The notes under the pieces were generated by a model, which saw nothing but the letters and a program-made list of their open reading frames with translations, had not been told where the DNA came from and did no database searches. A stretch of DNA of 57,344 bases. It comes from Granulicella sp. (GTDB lineage Bacteria; Acidobacteriota; Terriglobia; Terriglobales; Acidobacteriaceae). Position 1 is the first letter of the stretch; every line of letters begins with the position of its first letter. Where the stretch lies: NCBI GenBank assembly GCA_003133205.1, contig PKWK01000009.1, forward strand, positions 41,549 through 98,892. Reading direction: 5' to 3'. Below are positions 42,800 through 50,575 of this stretch, piece after piece. The position numbers and the translations under genes are program-made.

Positions 42800-43252
42800 C
42801 TATAGTCCAGCCTGAATAGCCTTCAAGAGTTCAGCATTGGCGGCTGCCGCTTGTGCGGTCCTCTTCTCCTCTGGACTCGAGGGGAGCCATTTATTCGCCT
42901 CAAGGCGATCGACCGAACCCCGCAGTTGTGAGAGCGTGTCGGTCGAGCAAAGTGTATCCACCCACTGGAGGAAGTCTTCATTAACGAGTTCCTTTGCTTC
43001 AGCAGCAGCATTCAGAAGTCGCTCAATACCGGGACGCTCAGACTCTGGCGCGCTCCACCTTGCCAATCCGATCGTCCGGACGGCTTGAGCATATTGCACC
43101 TGGCAAGGGATTTCCCGCTGCTTCAGGGGGCGAATTGACGCCTGAGCAATAACCGACTGGACAGCTCCCAATCCAGCGCACAAAAGCACCGGCAGTAATG
43201 ATTGGCGGATGAATCCGAACAGCCACCGCAAGGCCCATTGTTTGTCGCGCAA
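42800..43252 (-). CDS. Secreted or membrane-anchored unknown protein (TTG start)
   Basis: From TTG 43252 the 150-residue product reads MRDKQWALRWLFGFIRQ, hydrophobic LLPVLLCAGLGAVQSVIAQA (a signal peptide or anchor), then a mostly helical periplasmic-type domain ending AANAELLKAIQAGL. The GAAAGAGGTGT leader before TTG matches the leader of the gene at 42719. Function unknown. Confidence 0.6.
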   Translation of the reverse strand: MRDKQWALRWLFGFIRQSLLPVLLCAGLGAVQSVIAQASIRPLKQREIPCQVQYAQAVRTIGLARWSAPESERPGIERLLNAAAEAKELVNEDFLQWVDTLCSTDTLSQLRGSVDRLEANKWLPSSPEEKRTAQAAAANAELLKAIQAGL

Positions 43253-43310
43253 AACTACACCTCTTTCACTAAAGTCCGCCCCGAGGTTGTCCACCACGGA
43301 GCGGCTTCGT

Positions 43311-43586
43311 TTACGCCCATTTCCCAGAGATGACGTCAAGCAACAATTTCCCGGCGTCCGCATATGTGCGAATGGGAACGGGCTGCATAGCCACGTTCAA
43401 TTTGCCGCCGACTTGTATCCGGACGGCAAATACGAGTTCTTCGAGTTCCACGGCCTCTTGCGGGGTCATCACGACGTGCATGCGGGCACCGCCAAGCGAC
43501 AATTCGTAGATTGCGTGAGGAGCCGTCGTGGCAGGAATTGCCACCTTCGCCGATGTAGAGACTGCGGGTGCTTCCAGGGTTGTCAT
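43311..43586 (-). CDS. Small unknown protein
   Basis: The 91-residue product begins MTTLEAPAVSTSAKVAIPAT. Its second half is alpha/beta (ARMHVVMTPQEAVELEELVF AVRIQVGG broken by a turn, then VPIRTYADAGKLLLDVISG). AAAGGA lies nine bases before ATG 43586. It lies downstream of box 6 by about 365 bases; it may be the first sure gene of that transcript. Confidence 0.6.
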   Translation of the reverse strand: MTTLEAPAVSTSAKVAIPATTAPHAIYELSLGGARMHVVMTPQEAVELEELVFAVRIQVGGKLNVAMQPVPIRTYADAGKLLLDVISGKWA

Positions 43587-43651
43587 CAATGTTCCTTTCT
43601 CTTTTCACTTCCTTGGTTTGTCCGTGGTGCTCATCGAGAAATTAGTTACAG

Positions 43652-43918
43652 TCAAGCATGGTCCGATTTGAAACTTAGTAGGAGTGCCGAATGCCCGGCG
43701 TCCGGAAACATTGGCATCTGATTCTGCTGGAGAGGCCCGCATACTACGTTGGCATAAGGCCTGACACGGAGGTCTCCACTCGGCGCCGTAGAAGTTGGTC
43801 GTATTTGGTGCATTCTCGACCCACGACATGCGTCACCAGCGATCCGCGGGTACGAAATGTAGCCAATCAGAACTAAGCGGTGCGAATAATGCAGTGCGCG
43901 GAAATTACCCGATGGCAC
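43652..43918 (-). CDS. Doubtful 88-residue frame downstream of box 6
   Basis: From GTG 43918 (CAGGAGA upstream, box 6 at 43951-43965) a minus-strand frame gives MPSGNFRALHYSHRLVLIGY and so on. On the opposite strand 43691-43876 also has a good start (TAGGAG before ATG; MPGVRKHWHLILLERPAYYV). Only one can be a major gene and I cannot choose firmly. Otherwise 43587-43950 is leader DNA. Confidence 0.3.
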   Translation of the reverse strand: MPSGNFRALHYSHRLVLIGYISYPRIAGDACRGSRMHQIRPTSTAPSGDLRVRPYANVVCGPLQQNQMPMFPDAGHSALLLSFKSDHA

Positions 43919-43950
43919 TTGGAACTCTCCTGACTAATTGAAATCAAGAC

Positions 43951-43965
43951 TATACCAGTACCATG
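43951..43965 (-). promoter_or_regulatory. TACCAC box 6
   Basis: The minus strand reads CATGGTACTGGTATA followed by GT, giving TATAGT as the -10-like end. It points to the minus-strand genes beginning at 43918 or 43586. Two bases differ from the consensus at its outer end. Confidence 0.55.
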
Positions 43966-43987
43966 CGTTAGACACTACAACTAATGT

Positions 43988-44374
43988 CTAGGCATAGCTG
44001 TAGCAATCTTCGTCATAACCGTTGTCGTGTCGCGTGCGTAGCCGTTGCGATTCCCGCTGTATCGCCGCTCCCCGCTGCGGTCCGAGCCGTGGAGGAGGCA
44101 ACGGTAAACACTGTGGGATATGGGATGCAAGGACGTAGCCAGAGGGAGCGTCCACTCGCTCGATGGCGTTCCGTTGCCTATTGCGAACGTCCGTTATTTG
44201 GCCCTTCAAGTGGAACTGTTCTTCCTTGGCTGCGCATGACCGGCACAGCTCGCCGTGGTTGGACTTCGAGAGGACACACCCACATGTAAGGTTGGCGCAC
44301 TTCCGAGGTGTGGGCTTGAGGCTCGGCCCCGACAGGTCGGCGAGACGTCCCATATCTAAAACAGCGCTACTCAC
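43988..44374 (-). CDS. Cysteine-rich (zinc-binding) unknown protein
   Basis: The 128-residue product has CANLTCGCVL and ELCRSC (residues 26-47), a probable zinc knuckle, then a basic helical part and a Tyr/Asp-rich tail (DNGYDEDCYSYA). GTG 44374 overlaps the upstream stop by eight bases, so it is coupled. It is the last gene of the rnhB transcript. Function unknown. Confidence 0.6.
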   Translation of the reverse strand: MSSAVLDMGRLADLSGPSLKPTPRKCANLTCGCVLSKSNHGELCRSCAAKEEQFHLKGQITDVRNRQRNAIERVDAPSGYVLASHIPQCLPLPPPRLGPQRGAAIQRESQRLRTRHDNGYDEDCYSYA

Positions 44375-44609
44375 TCTGGGGTACCGCCTTTTCTGTCAAC
44401 GCGTCCGTCGCCGGCGTTGTTTTTGGCTTCGGTTGTTCCATCTCCTCCACGTCATACAGCGGGATCTTTGCAAGGCGATGCTTGTTGGCTCCTCCGCCAA
44501 TCGGGCGGATTCTAGCGAATGGGGGTTCCAACTCCTCCAAATGACCACATCGCCAACCATCCCTGTAAAACCTTAGAACTGAACCGATGGCTGTCTCATC
44601 GAGTGGCAT
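44367..44609 (-). CDS. Small unknown protein downstream of rnhB
   Basis: The 80-residue product begins MPLDETAIGSVLRFYRDGWR, which looks like a small beta barrel (FYRDGWRCGHLEEL, FARIRPIGGG). The second half is Lys/Pro/Thr-rich and disordered. AGGAAC precedes ATG 44609, and it overlaps rnhB by 14 bases. Function unknown. Confidence 0.6.
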   Translation of the reverse strand: MPLDETAIGSVLRFYRDGWRCGHLEELEPPFARIRPIGGGANKHRLAKIPLYDVEEMEQPKPKTTPATDALTEKAVPQSE

Positions 44610-45303
44610 AGTGTTCCTGGCTTTCTTCTGTGGCGCATGTGGGTGGGACGTCGGCATGACTGCGCTTCAAGTTGCGGATAGGCGCGAAGCTGAAGCGGTG
44701 GAGCGGCGTCGGACCAAACTTCTGAAGTGCTGCAAGATGCTGGGCTGTGCCGTACCCCTTATGCGTGGCGAAGCCATACTCAGGATACTTCGCGTCGAGC
44801 TCCACCATGAGCTCATCCCTGGCAACCTTTGCCACGATAGAGGCCGCGGCAATCGAACAAGAGAGGGCATCACCGTGAAGAATTGAGGTCTGCGAGATAG
44901 GTATGTCGATCGATTTTGCATCGATGAGGAGATGGTCGGGCATGACGTCGAGGCCATGGATGGCTTCGTACATCGCCATTTCAGCCGCACACAAGACGTT
45001 TGACCTGTCGATTTCCGCGCTCGATACGTGCGCGACACTCCAGGCGATGGCGCACAACTTGATTTCCGCTGCGATCCGTATACGTTTTTTTGGGGAGATG
45101 AGCTTAGAGTCGCGGAGCTCGGTGAGCTTGCAATCGCGCGGAAGGATCACAATTCCGCCAGTTACAACGTGCGCCCAACTGCCGGCGCCGACCTCGTCAA
45201 CGCCCCCAATCCGTGTGGCTCCGGCCGCATAGGCGGCTTCTTCATAGTCAAAGTTGCAGACGAGAGAGCGTAAGAATGTGTCTTTCGATTGGCCGTGAGC
45301 CAC
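44596..45303 (-). CDS. rnhB: Ribonuclease HII
   Basis: The 235-residue protein has the RNase HII active-site layout: GVDEVGAG near residue 34 (first Asp-Glu pair), LRDSKLISPKKR near 65, LLIDAKSID near 125 and ILHGDALSCSIAAASIVAKV ARD near 145-165 (further acidic residues), then THKGYGTAQH. It cleaves RNA in RNA-DNA hybrids, removing ribonucleotides or primers. The first motif is altered from the usual G-x-DEAGRG (Arg to Ala), while the acidic residues remain. GTG 45303 has AAGGAT upstream. Box 7 drives it. A second copy beside a chromosomal one would fit a plasmid replication role. Confidence 0.85.
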   Translation of the reverse strand: MAHGQSKDTFLRSLVCNFDYEEAAYAAGATRIGGVDEVGAGSWAHVVTGGIVILPRDCKLTELRDSKLISPKKRIRIAAEIKLCAIAWSVAHVSSAEIDRSNVLCAAEMAMYEAIHGLDVMPDHLLIDAKSIDIPISQTSILHGDALSCSIAAASIVAKVARDELMVELDAKYPEYGFATHKGYGTAQHLAALQKFGPTPLHRFSFAPIRNLKRSHADVPPTCATEESQEHYATR

Positions 45304-45327
45304 AATGGTTATCCTTACTGAGCTAAC

Positions 45328-45342
45328 TATACCACTGCCACT
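45328..45342 (-). promoter_or_regulatory. TACCAC box 7, promoter of rnhB
   Basis: The minus strand reads AGTGGCAGTGGTATA followed by GT, giving TATAGT as the -10-like end. The rnhB GTG lies about 25 bases downstream with a Shine-Dalgarno between. It is an excellent match to the consensus. Confidence 0.7.
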
Positions 45343-45369
45343 GTGTATTAGATGTGACGGACGTCATAA

Positions 45370-45408
45370 TGTAGGGCAACGCGGTCTGTTGTGGCCGGCT
45401 GCCCTACA
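45370..45408. repeat. Inverted repeat upstream of the ParB-like gene
   Basis: TGTAGGGCA pairs perfectly with TGCCCTACA around a 21-base spacer. It lies between the divergent rnhB and ParB-like genes and could be a terminator-like hairpin or an autoregulatory site. Confidence 0.45.
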
Positions 45409-45516
45409 CATAGAAGTCCGCTTATGCTGCTAATGGCAAAAGCAATTGCGGAGAAAGCACTGTCTCCTCGACTTCGATCGGGATCTCAGGCTGGCGCCGC
45501 GCTCTCGTCTTCGTAA

Positions 45517-47118
45517 AGTCGGCCAGAACAATCTCTGTCACGACTGAGACGTTACCCTCCCACTCCTAACGTCCTCACCGAGTCCACCACCAACCCTCGC
45601 CGTATCTTCGAGGACGTAGCCCTAAGAGAGCTTGCCGAGTCCATTCGAGTCCAGGGCGTTCTTTCACCCTTGCTCGTTCGCCCTCTTACCGGGCAGAGCT
45701 TCGAGATCGTTGCAGGAGCCAGACGCTACCGCGCCGCTCAGATGGCCGAGGCCGCAACCGTTCCCGCTCGCATCGTCAACCTAACGGATGCCGAGGCGAT
45801 GGAAGCCGCGCTGATTGAGAACCTGCAACGCCGCGACGTTCATCCTTTGGAGGAGGCGCAGGGCTTTCATGCGCTCTTGAATCTGGAGGAACCGAAGTAC
45901 AGCATCGAACAGATCGGGGCCAAGGTTGGCAAGGCTCCGGCGTACGTCGCCAGCCGCGCCCGATTGACGGAACTTATCCCGGCAGTGGTCGAGGCGTTCT
46001 ATGCCGAGGAAATCGGAGTTGGACACGCCTTGCTTCTGGCGAAGCTCCAGCCAGCCCAGCAGGAAGCAGCCCTCAATAATTGCTTCCGCGAGGAGTGGAG
46101 CGGGGCAGGGGGGAAAGCCAAGCGCATCGTCCTTCCCGTCCGGCACCTTCAACACTGGATAGAGCACAACGTCCTCTTGCTCCTGAAACAGGCGCCGTTC
46201 AACAAGCGTGATGCCCAACTCGTTCCCGCCGCCGGAAGTTGCGTTGATTGCCCCAAGCGCACCGGACACAACAAGCTGCTTTTCGCGGATGTGAGCGGGA
46301 ACGCGGACGCTTGCACCGATCCAATCTGCTATGCCGCCAAGCTGGAAGTACACGTCCAGAAGGAGATTGCAGCCAAACCGGAGATAGTGCAGATCAGCAC
46401 GGCCTACGGCAAGACGCAGGATGGCAGCAAGATCATCACCCGTAGCAAGTACGTTGAGATTCGCGCGGACAAGCCGGACACCCCGGAGAAAGCGAAGCAG
46501 CCGGAGTTCAAGACGTGCAAGTTCATCGCCGAAGCCATCGTCTCCGAAGGCATCGACAAGGGCGAAGTGCGGAGGGTTTGTGCCGAAGCGGATTGCCCGA
46601 TTCATCACCCCAAGAAGCAGTCCACAAAGGCCGATGCCAGCTTCAAAGCCGAGCAGGACAAGAGCCGGAGAGAACAAGCACTGGCGAACGCTACCGGAAT
46701 GCGCGTGCTGCAAACCATCGTCGCCGCCGTTCCAGTTCGATTGATGAAGCGAGACTTTCTCTTCATCGCCGAACAGATGCTCCCGTTGCTTGACGACAAG
46801 CGGCTGGAGATGATCGCTCGGAACCGAGGCATCAGAGCGAAGGAAGGCGAAACCGCAGCCAAGCTGCTAACCGCATTTCTTCGTAAGGCCGAAGAGGGCG
46901 TTATGGGCAAGCTGATCGTCGAGGCTGTCATCCTGCTTTCGGCGAGCAAGCAAGCGGACGGAGGTAAGGTTCTCCGCGCCGCAGCCCAGGCGTATAAGGT
47001 GGACACCGATGCAATTGCCCTCAAGGTCAAGCATGAGTTCGCCGCCAAAGAGAAGGCGAGGTCCGCTGCAAAGATCGAACCGAAGCCAGTACCGAAGGCA
47101 TTGAAGAAGATCGCCTAA
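45517..47118 (+). pseudogene. ParB-like partition protein with damaged 5' end
   Basis: The open frame carries a ParB/RepB nuclease-like domain: NVLTESTTNPRRIFED, LAESIRVQGVLSPLLVRPL, GARRYRAAQ, ENLQRRDVHPLEEAQGF, followed by the HTH region YSIEQIGAKVGKAPAYVASR. A long C-terminal part has Cys pairs (CVDCPKRTGHNK, CTDPICYA) and an Ala/Lys tail. ParB proteins bind parS and help DNA segregation. The frame is open from 45517 but has no ATG, GTG or TTG before TTG 45670, which lies inside the conserved domain. An ATG at 45433 leads into a different frame, and a third frame (ISVTTETLP) holds residues that seem to belong just before NVLTEST. Two frameshifts near 45510 and 45560 would explain this. Product activity is doubtful unless a sequencing error is involved. 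Confidence 0.7.
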
Positions 47119-47135
47119 GAGCCACAACACTTGAA

Positions 47136-47169
47136 TGAGCCTGTCCTTCGGGACAGGCTCAGCTTTTTT
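47136..47169 (+). terminator. Strong rho-independent terminator
   Basis: An 11-bp perfect stem TGAGCCTGTCC / GGACAGGCTCA with a TTCG tetraloop is followed by GCTTTTTTG. It lies 18 bases past the ParB-like stop. Confidence 0.9.
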
Positions 47170-47197
47170 GCCAGCCCGTCTTTCCCACCCTGAAGGG

Positions 47198-47228
47198 CGC
47201 TCTCGCAACTGCGAGAGCGTCATTTTTT
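47198..47228 (+). terminator. Second terminator, likely intron target
   Basis: A 10-bp stem CGCTCTCGCA / TGCGAGAGCG is followed by TCATTTTTT. The group II intron begins a few bases beyond, as expected for class C introns that insert after terminators. Confidence 0.8.
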
Positions 47229-47637
47229 GGTACGCCGTGCATGAATGACAGCTTGGGGGTGTAAGTCCCCTTCACATCCTGATGGAGGAGAAGTGATAGC
47301 GAAGCGCAAAGGCGTCATCGCGAGGTGGGGTCTGGAGGAAGCGTGGAGCAAAGACGCGAGCCGATGGACAAGAACCGGATATGAGGCATACGGCGCTGGA
47401 CGAGCTGGCCAATGACAGCGAAGTCCACATCCATCAAGAGCGCTGGTTGTAGATTCGGCGGTTGCGCGTTGAAGGCGGTCATTCTTATCGCGGGAGGTCT
47501 GCTGCATGTCCCGGAACCGGGACTGAGGGTGGAGCGATCCACTCTGACCGTGCGGCAGGAGTCAGCAGCGGGCATAGTAGTCGCGCAAGCGGCGAAGGCC
47601 CAAACGGAAGGAAGCGGCAAGTAGGCGGCGCGACTCG

Positions 47638-49020
47638 ATGAGCGGCAAGCGGCAGAAAACCCAGCTTCGGCTGGCCTTTGGCGAGGAGGGGCGGAGTGAA
47701 GCTCCAATGGCTCCTGGCGGAGGGTCCGAAACGCTCACGGCGAAGCGCATGATCGAAACCCCGGCTAGTAACCGCGAACAACTGATGGAAGAGGTCTGCG
47801 AGCGAGAGAACTGCTTGCAAGCCTTGAAGCGAGTGAAGTCCAACAAGGGCAGTCCGGGCATCGACGGTATGACGGTGGATGCGTTGACTGTTTACTTGAA
47901 GGAGCACTGGCCAGCCATCCGCGAACAACTGCTTGCAGGGACTTACAAGCCGCAGCCGGTAAAGCGGGTAGAGATACCCAAGCCGGACGGAGGGGTGCGT
48001 CAGTTGGGTATCCCGACGGTGCTGGACCGGATGGTTCAGCAGGCGGTAATGCAGGTCTTGCAGGGCAGGTGGGACGCGGAGTTTTCCGAACACAGTCACG
48101 GGTTCCGGCCCGGACGCTCGGCGCATCAGGCGGTCGCCAAGGCTCAGAAGTATGTGGCCGAGGGACACCGCTGGGTGGTGGATCTGGATCTGGAGAAGTT
48201 CTTCGACCGGGTCAACCATGACAAACTGATGGCCGCCGTGGCGCGACGGGTCGCCGACAAGAGGGTGCTCAGGCTAATACGAGCGTTCCTTACGGCGGGC
48301 GTGATGGTGGAGGGGCTGGTGGGTCCGGTGGACGAAGGTACGCCGCAAGGCGGCCCTTTATCGCCACTGTTGTCGAACCTCGTGCTCGACGAACTTGACC
48401 GGGAACTGGAGCGGCGCAAGCACTGCTTCGTGCGCTACGCGGACGACTGCAACATCTACGTGCGCAGCCGCGCGGCAGGGGAGCGGGTGAAGAGGAGTAT
48501 TACCGGCTTCATCACGCGACGGCTCAAGCTCAAGGTCAACGAACAGAAGAGCGCGGTGGCTCGACCGGCAGAACGCAAGTTCCTCGGCTTCAGCCTGACC
48601 AACGCACGAGAGCCGAAGCGGCGTATCGCCGCCAAAGCTCAGATGCGGTTCAAGCAAAGGGTGCGGGAACTTACGGGCCGGACGCGGGGCATCAGTATCG
48701 AGCAGATGACCAGGGAACTATCCAGCTACTTGCGTGGTTGGAGGGGTTACTTCGGCTTCTGCGAGACGCCCTCGGTGCTGAAATCTCTGGATAAATGGAT
48801 ACGGCACAGACTGCGATCCGTGATCTGGAGACAATGGAAACGTGGACGGCTGCGCTTCCGGAAGCTGCGCCAAAACGGCGTGAGTCACGACCTGGCCGCA
48901 CAAACGGCCGGCAGTGCCCACGGCCCATGGCGCTTGGCTAACAGTCCAGCCATGAACCACGCTTTTCCGATTACTTACTTCGACTCGCTTGGCGTTCCAA
49001 GGCTGTTCGCTGGTCCATAG
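47638..49020 (+). CDS. ltrA: Group II intron reverse transcriptase/maturase
   Basis: The 460-residue protein has the RT fingers-palm (KSNKGSPGIDGMTVDAL; YKPQPVKRVEIPKPDGGVRQ; VVDLDLEKFFDRVNHDKL) and the catalytic FVRYADDCNIYV near residue 266. The block GTPQGGPLSPLLSNLVLDELD follows the usual order. A C-terminal maturase (X) domain is present (YLRGWRGYFGFCETPSVL). It splices the intron and copies it into new DNA sites. It is full-length with no frame break, so the element may be active. No HNH endonuclease domain is seen after residue 420, as is normal for class C. Confidence 0.9.
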   Translation: MSGKRQKTQLRLAFGEEGRSEAPMAPGGGSETLTAKRMIETPASNREQLMEEVCERENCLQALKRVKSNKGSPGIDGMTVDALTVYLKEHWPAIREQLLAGTYKPQPVKRVEIPKPDGGVRQLGIPTVLDRMVQQAVMQVLQGRWDAEFSEHSHGFRPGRSAHQAVAKAQKYVAEGHRWVVDLDLEKFFDRVNHDKLMAAVARRVADKRVLRLIRAFLTAGVMVEGLVGPVDEGTPQGGPLSPLLSNLVLDELDRELERRKHCFVRYADDCNIYVRSRAAGERVKRSITGFITRRLKLKVNEQKSAVARPAERKFLGFSLTNAREPKRRIAAKAQMRFKQRVRELTGRTRGISIEQMTRELSSYLRGWRGYFGFCETPSVLKSLDKWIRHRLRSVIWRQWKRGRLRFRKLRQNGVSHDLAAQTAGSAHGPWRLANSPAMNHAFPITYFDSLGVPRLFAGP

Positions 49021-49032
49021 CTCAATCCATCC

Positions 49033-49070
49033 GAACCGCCGTATGCGGACCCGCATGTACGGTGGTGTGG
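49033..49070 (+). ncRNA. Group II intron domain V
   Basis: The sequence GAACCGCCGTATGCGG, ACCC, CGCATGTACGGTGGTG forms the short domain V hairpin with a bulge, in the position expected between the RT stop and the 3' splice site. Domain V holds the catalytic metal site. Confidence 0.75.
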
Positions 49071-49096
49071 CAGGGGAGAGTGGGCGACCACTCCCC

Positions 49097-49384
49097 CTAT
49101 GCCGATCCCACCCGACGGGCTTGCATATCTTGCAGGAACTCTGAGGGTGAAGGCACATACACGAGAAGGAGAATTACCTCCAATCGGGCCGGTTCATCAC
49201 CGGCAGGGCCTGTGGATCGTTCAACCGATTTCGCACCGGCGTTGACGTCTGAGATCTCACTGGAGGAGATTATATTCGGAAAAGCAGAAAGACTCACACG
49301 AACACACGGCCACTCTTCAAACGTGACGTTCCCACAGCCATGAGCGACCGAGAATTTCCGGCCGTGATCGTCCCGCCAATTCAT
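49097..49384 (-). CDS. Doubtful small frame downstream of the intron
   Basis: A minus-strand frame from ATG 49384 (MNWRDDHGRKFSVAHGCGNV) runs 95 residues into the intron end. Only its first 75 codons are host DNA; the rest would come from the inserted intron. Box 8 lies 85 bases upstream. The competing plus-strand frame ending near 49343 also looks partly coding. I cannot decide whether either is expressed. The remaining DNA to 49632 shows no other gene. Confidence 0.25.
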   Translation of the reverse strand: MNWRDDHGRKFSVAHGCGNVTFEEWPCVRVSLSAFPNIISSSEISDVNAGAKSVERSTGPAGDEPARLEVILLLVYVPSPSEFLQDMQARRVGSA

Positions 49385-49467
49385 AAAATGTTCAGGTTTT
49401 CTTTGATATTTTGGAAAAAACCGAGAAGCCCCCGGTTTATGAATGGGTTGGAACAAAGGAAAGTTAG

Positions 49468-49485
49468 TATACGCCAGTACCTTCC
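49468..49485 (-). promoter_or_regulatory. TACCAC box 8 (degenerate)
   Basis: The minus strand reads GGAAGGTACTGGCGTATAC. Compared with the consensus it has two extra bases before TATA and a changed outer half. It points leftward toward the doubtful frame at 49384. Confidence 0.4.
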
Positions 49486-49632
49486 ACAACGTATGTGACC
49501 CGGGTTACAGCTAGCTCGTAGTGCGTTCTGCCAGTCTTCGGCAATCAGCATTCACTCTTGGAGTTCACCTCCAAACCAACGGATGCAAAGTTCTCACCGG
49601 TAACACTCAGAGCCCTCTGTGACTGGAGTGAC

Positions 49633-50562
49633 ATGCTTCCCAAGTCCCCTTCTCGTACTGTTCTAAGATTGATGTCGCTTCGTTATCTAGCGGACGCTCA
49701 TGTGTCCAGCAGTGGAAGGCGATCACGGTTCTTCAGCACCATAGCTCGCTGTCTTCAAATTGGGTTGCTTAGCTTGCCGGTGTGGTCCGCAGCGGCGCAG
49801 CAGCTATCAAGCCGGGTGCAGGGGGCTTCCGATCAAGAAGTTCCCATTCCCACTTCCAGTCACAACCCTTTGGGCTACTCGGATGCGAGCGCCCGAGCGG
49901 AGTTGACTGCGTACAAGGTAGCCACTGGCGGTTCTGGCTGGACTAGTATGACTGCGAGTGGCAAGATTTCTTACGATGGAACGGCGGAGACATTGCCTGC
50001 TTCCTTACTCATCCTTCCGGGCAATCGCGCCAAATTGGATGTGACGAAGCCAGACGGACATGACACTACTGTCTACAACGGAAACCGCGGCAGTATCACG
50101 CACAGCGGGTCAAAAAAAGTCCTGCTTGCCCCGCGAGGAGCTGCCTGCGGCTTTGCGCCGTTCGATCTTCCATTGCATGCTGCCCAGGGTGGCCAGCAAT
50201 TCTCCATCGTCGATCATGGTTCCATGTTGCTTGAGGGCACTACGCTTCGCCGCATCAGCGTCGAGGTGGCCATACCCCAAAAGGATCTCTTTCCTTATGA
50301 GAAAGAGGATCGTTCCGTTGTGGATATGTACTTCGACCCTGCAACACATTTGCTGATGAAGACGGCTTCTCTGGTGCCTATCCCAGGGAGTAGCCGCCCA
50401 GTTTTGTTGAAGGTAAACAACTATTCGGGGTACCAGCGCACGGGCCGATTTCTGCTGCCAACAACAATCGATGAGACCATCAACGGTCAGACAATTTGGA
50501 AATTGGTTCTCAGTTCGCTCGATGTTACCAAGGCCCCCGCCAAAGAGGACTTCGCTTTCTGA
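49633..50562 (+). CDS. LolA-like exported protein
   Basis: The 309-residue product has a long n-region and a hydrophobic core LQIGLLSLPVWSAAAQQ with a likely cleavage after AAA near residue 60. The mature part is a beta-sheet protein resembling the LolA/LppX fold: GGSGWTSMTASGKISYDG, LLILPGNRAKLDVTKPDG, SVVDMYFDPATHLLMK, RTGRFLLPTTIDETING. ATG 49633 has GGAG five bases upstream. It ends 13 bases before the Rhs gene, so they are one unit. It may act in outer-membrane delivery of the Rhs protein; that is inferred from proximity. Confidence 0.7.
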   Translation: MLPKSPSRTVLRLMSLRYLADAHVSSSGRRSRFFSTIARCLQIGLLSLPVWSAAAQQLSSRVQGASDQEVPIPTSSHNPLGYSDASARAELTAYKVATGGSGWTSMTASGKISYDGTAETLPASLLILPGNRAKLDVTKPDGHDTTVYNGNRGSITHSGSKKVLLAPRGAACGFAPFDLPLHAAQGGQQFSIVDHGSMLLEGTTLRRISVEVAIPQKDLFPYEKEDRSVVDMYFDPATHLLMKTASLVPIPGSSRPVLLKVNNYSGYQRTGRFLLPTTIDETINGQTIWKLVLSSLDVTKAPAKEDFAF

Positions 50563-50575
50563 GTAGGAGATCGAC

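Larger units (their letters stand above)
47237..49106 (+). mobile_element. Group II intron, class-C-like
   Basis: The element runs from a GTGCATG start to a domain VI-like end GGGGAG...CTCCCCCTATGCCGAT. It encodes a reverse transcriptase (47638-49020) and has a domain V (49033-49070). The 5' boundary is judged from GTGC plus terminator proximity and may be off by a few bases; CCGAT at 49102-49106 matches class C 3' ends. The roughly 400 bases before the RT gene should form domains I-III. Confidence 0.75.

Noticed and set aside
45781..46713. Minus-strand 310-residue frame
   Set aside because: It lies opposite the ParB-like gene, which has recognisable domains.
47485..48219. Minus-strand 244-residue frame
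   Set aside because: It lies opposite the intron RT gene and the intron's structured 5' part.
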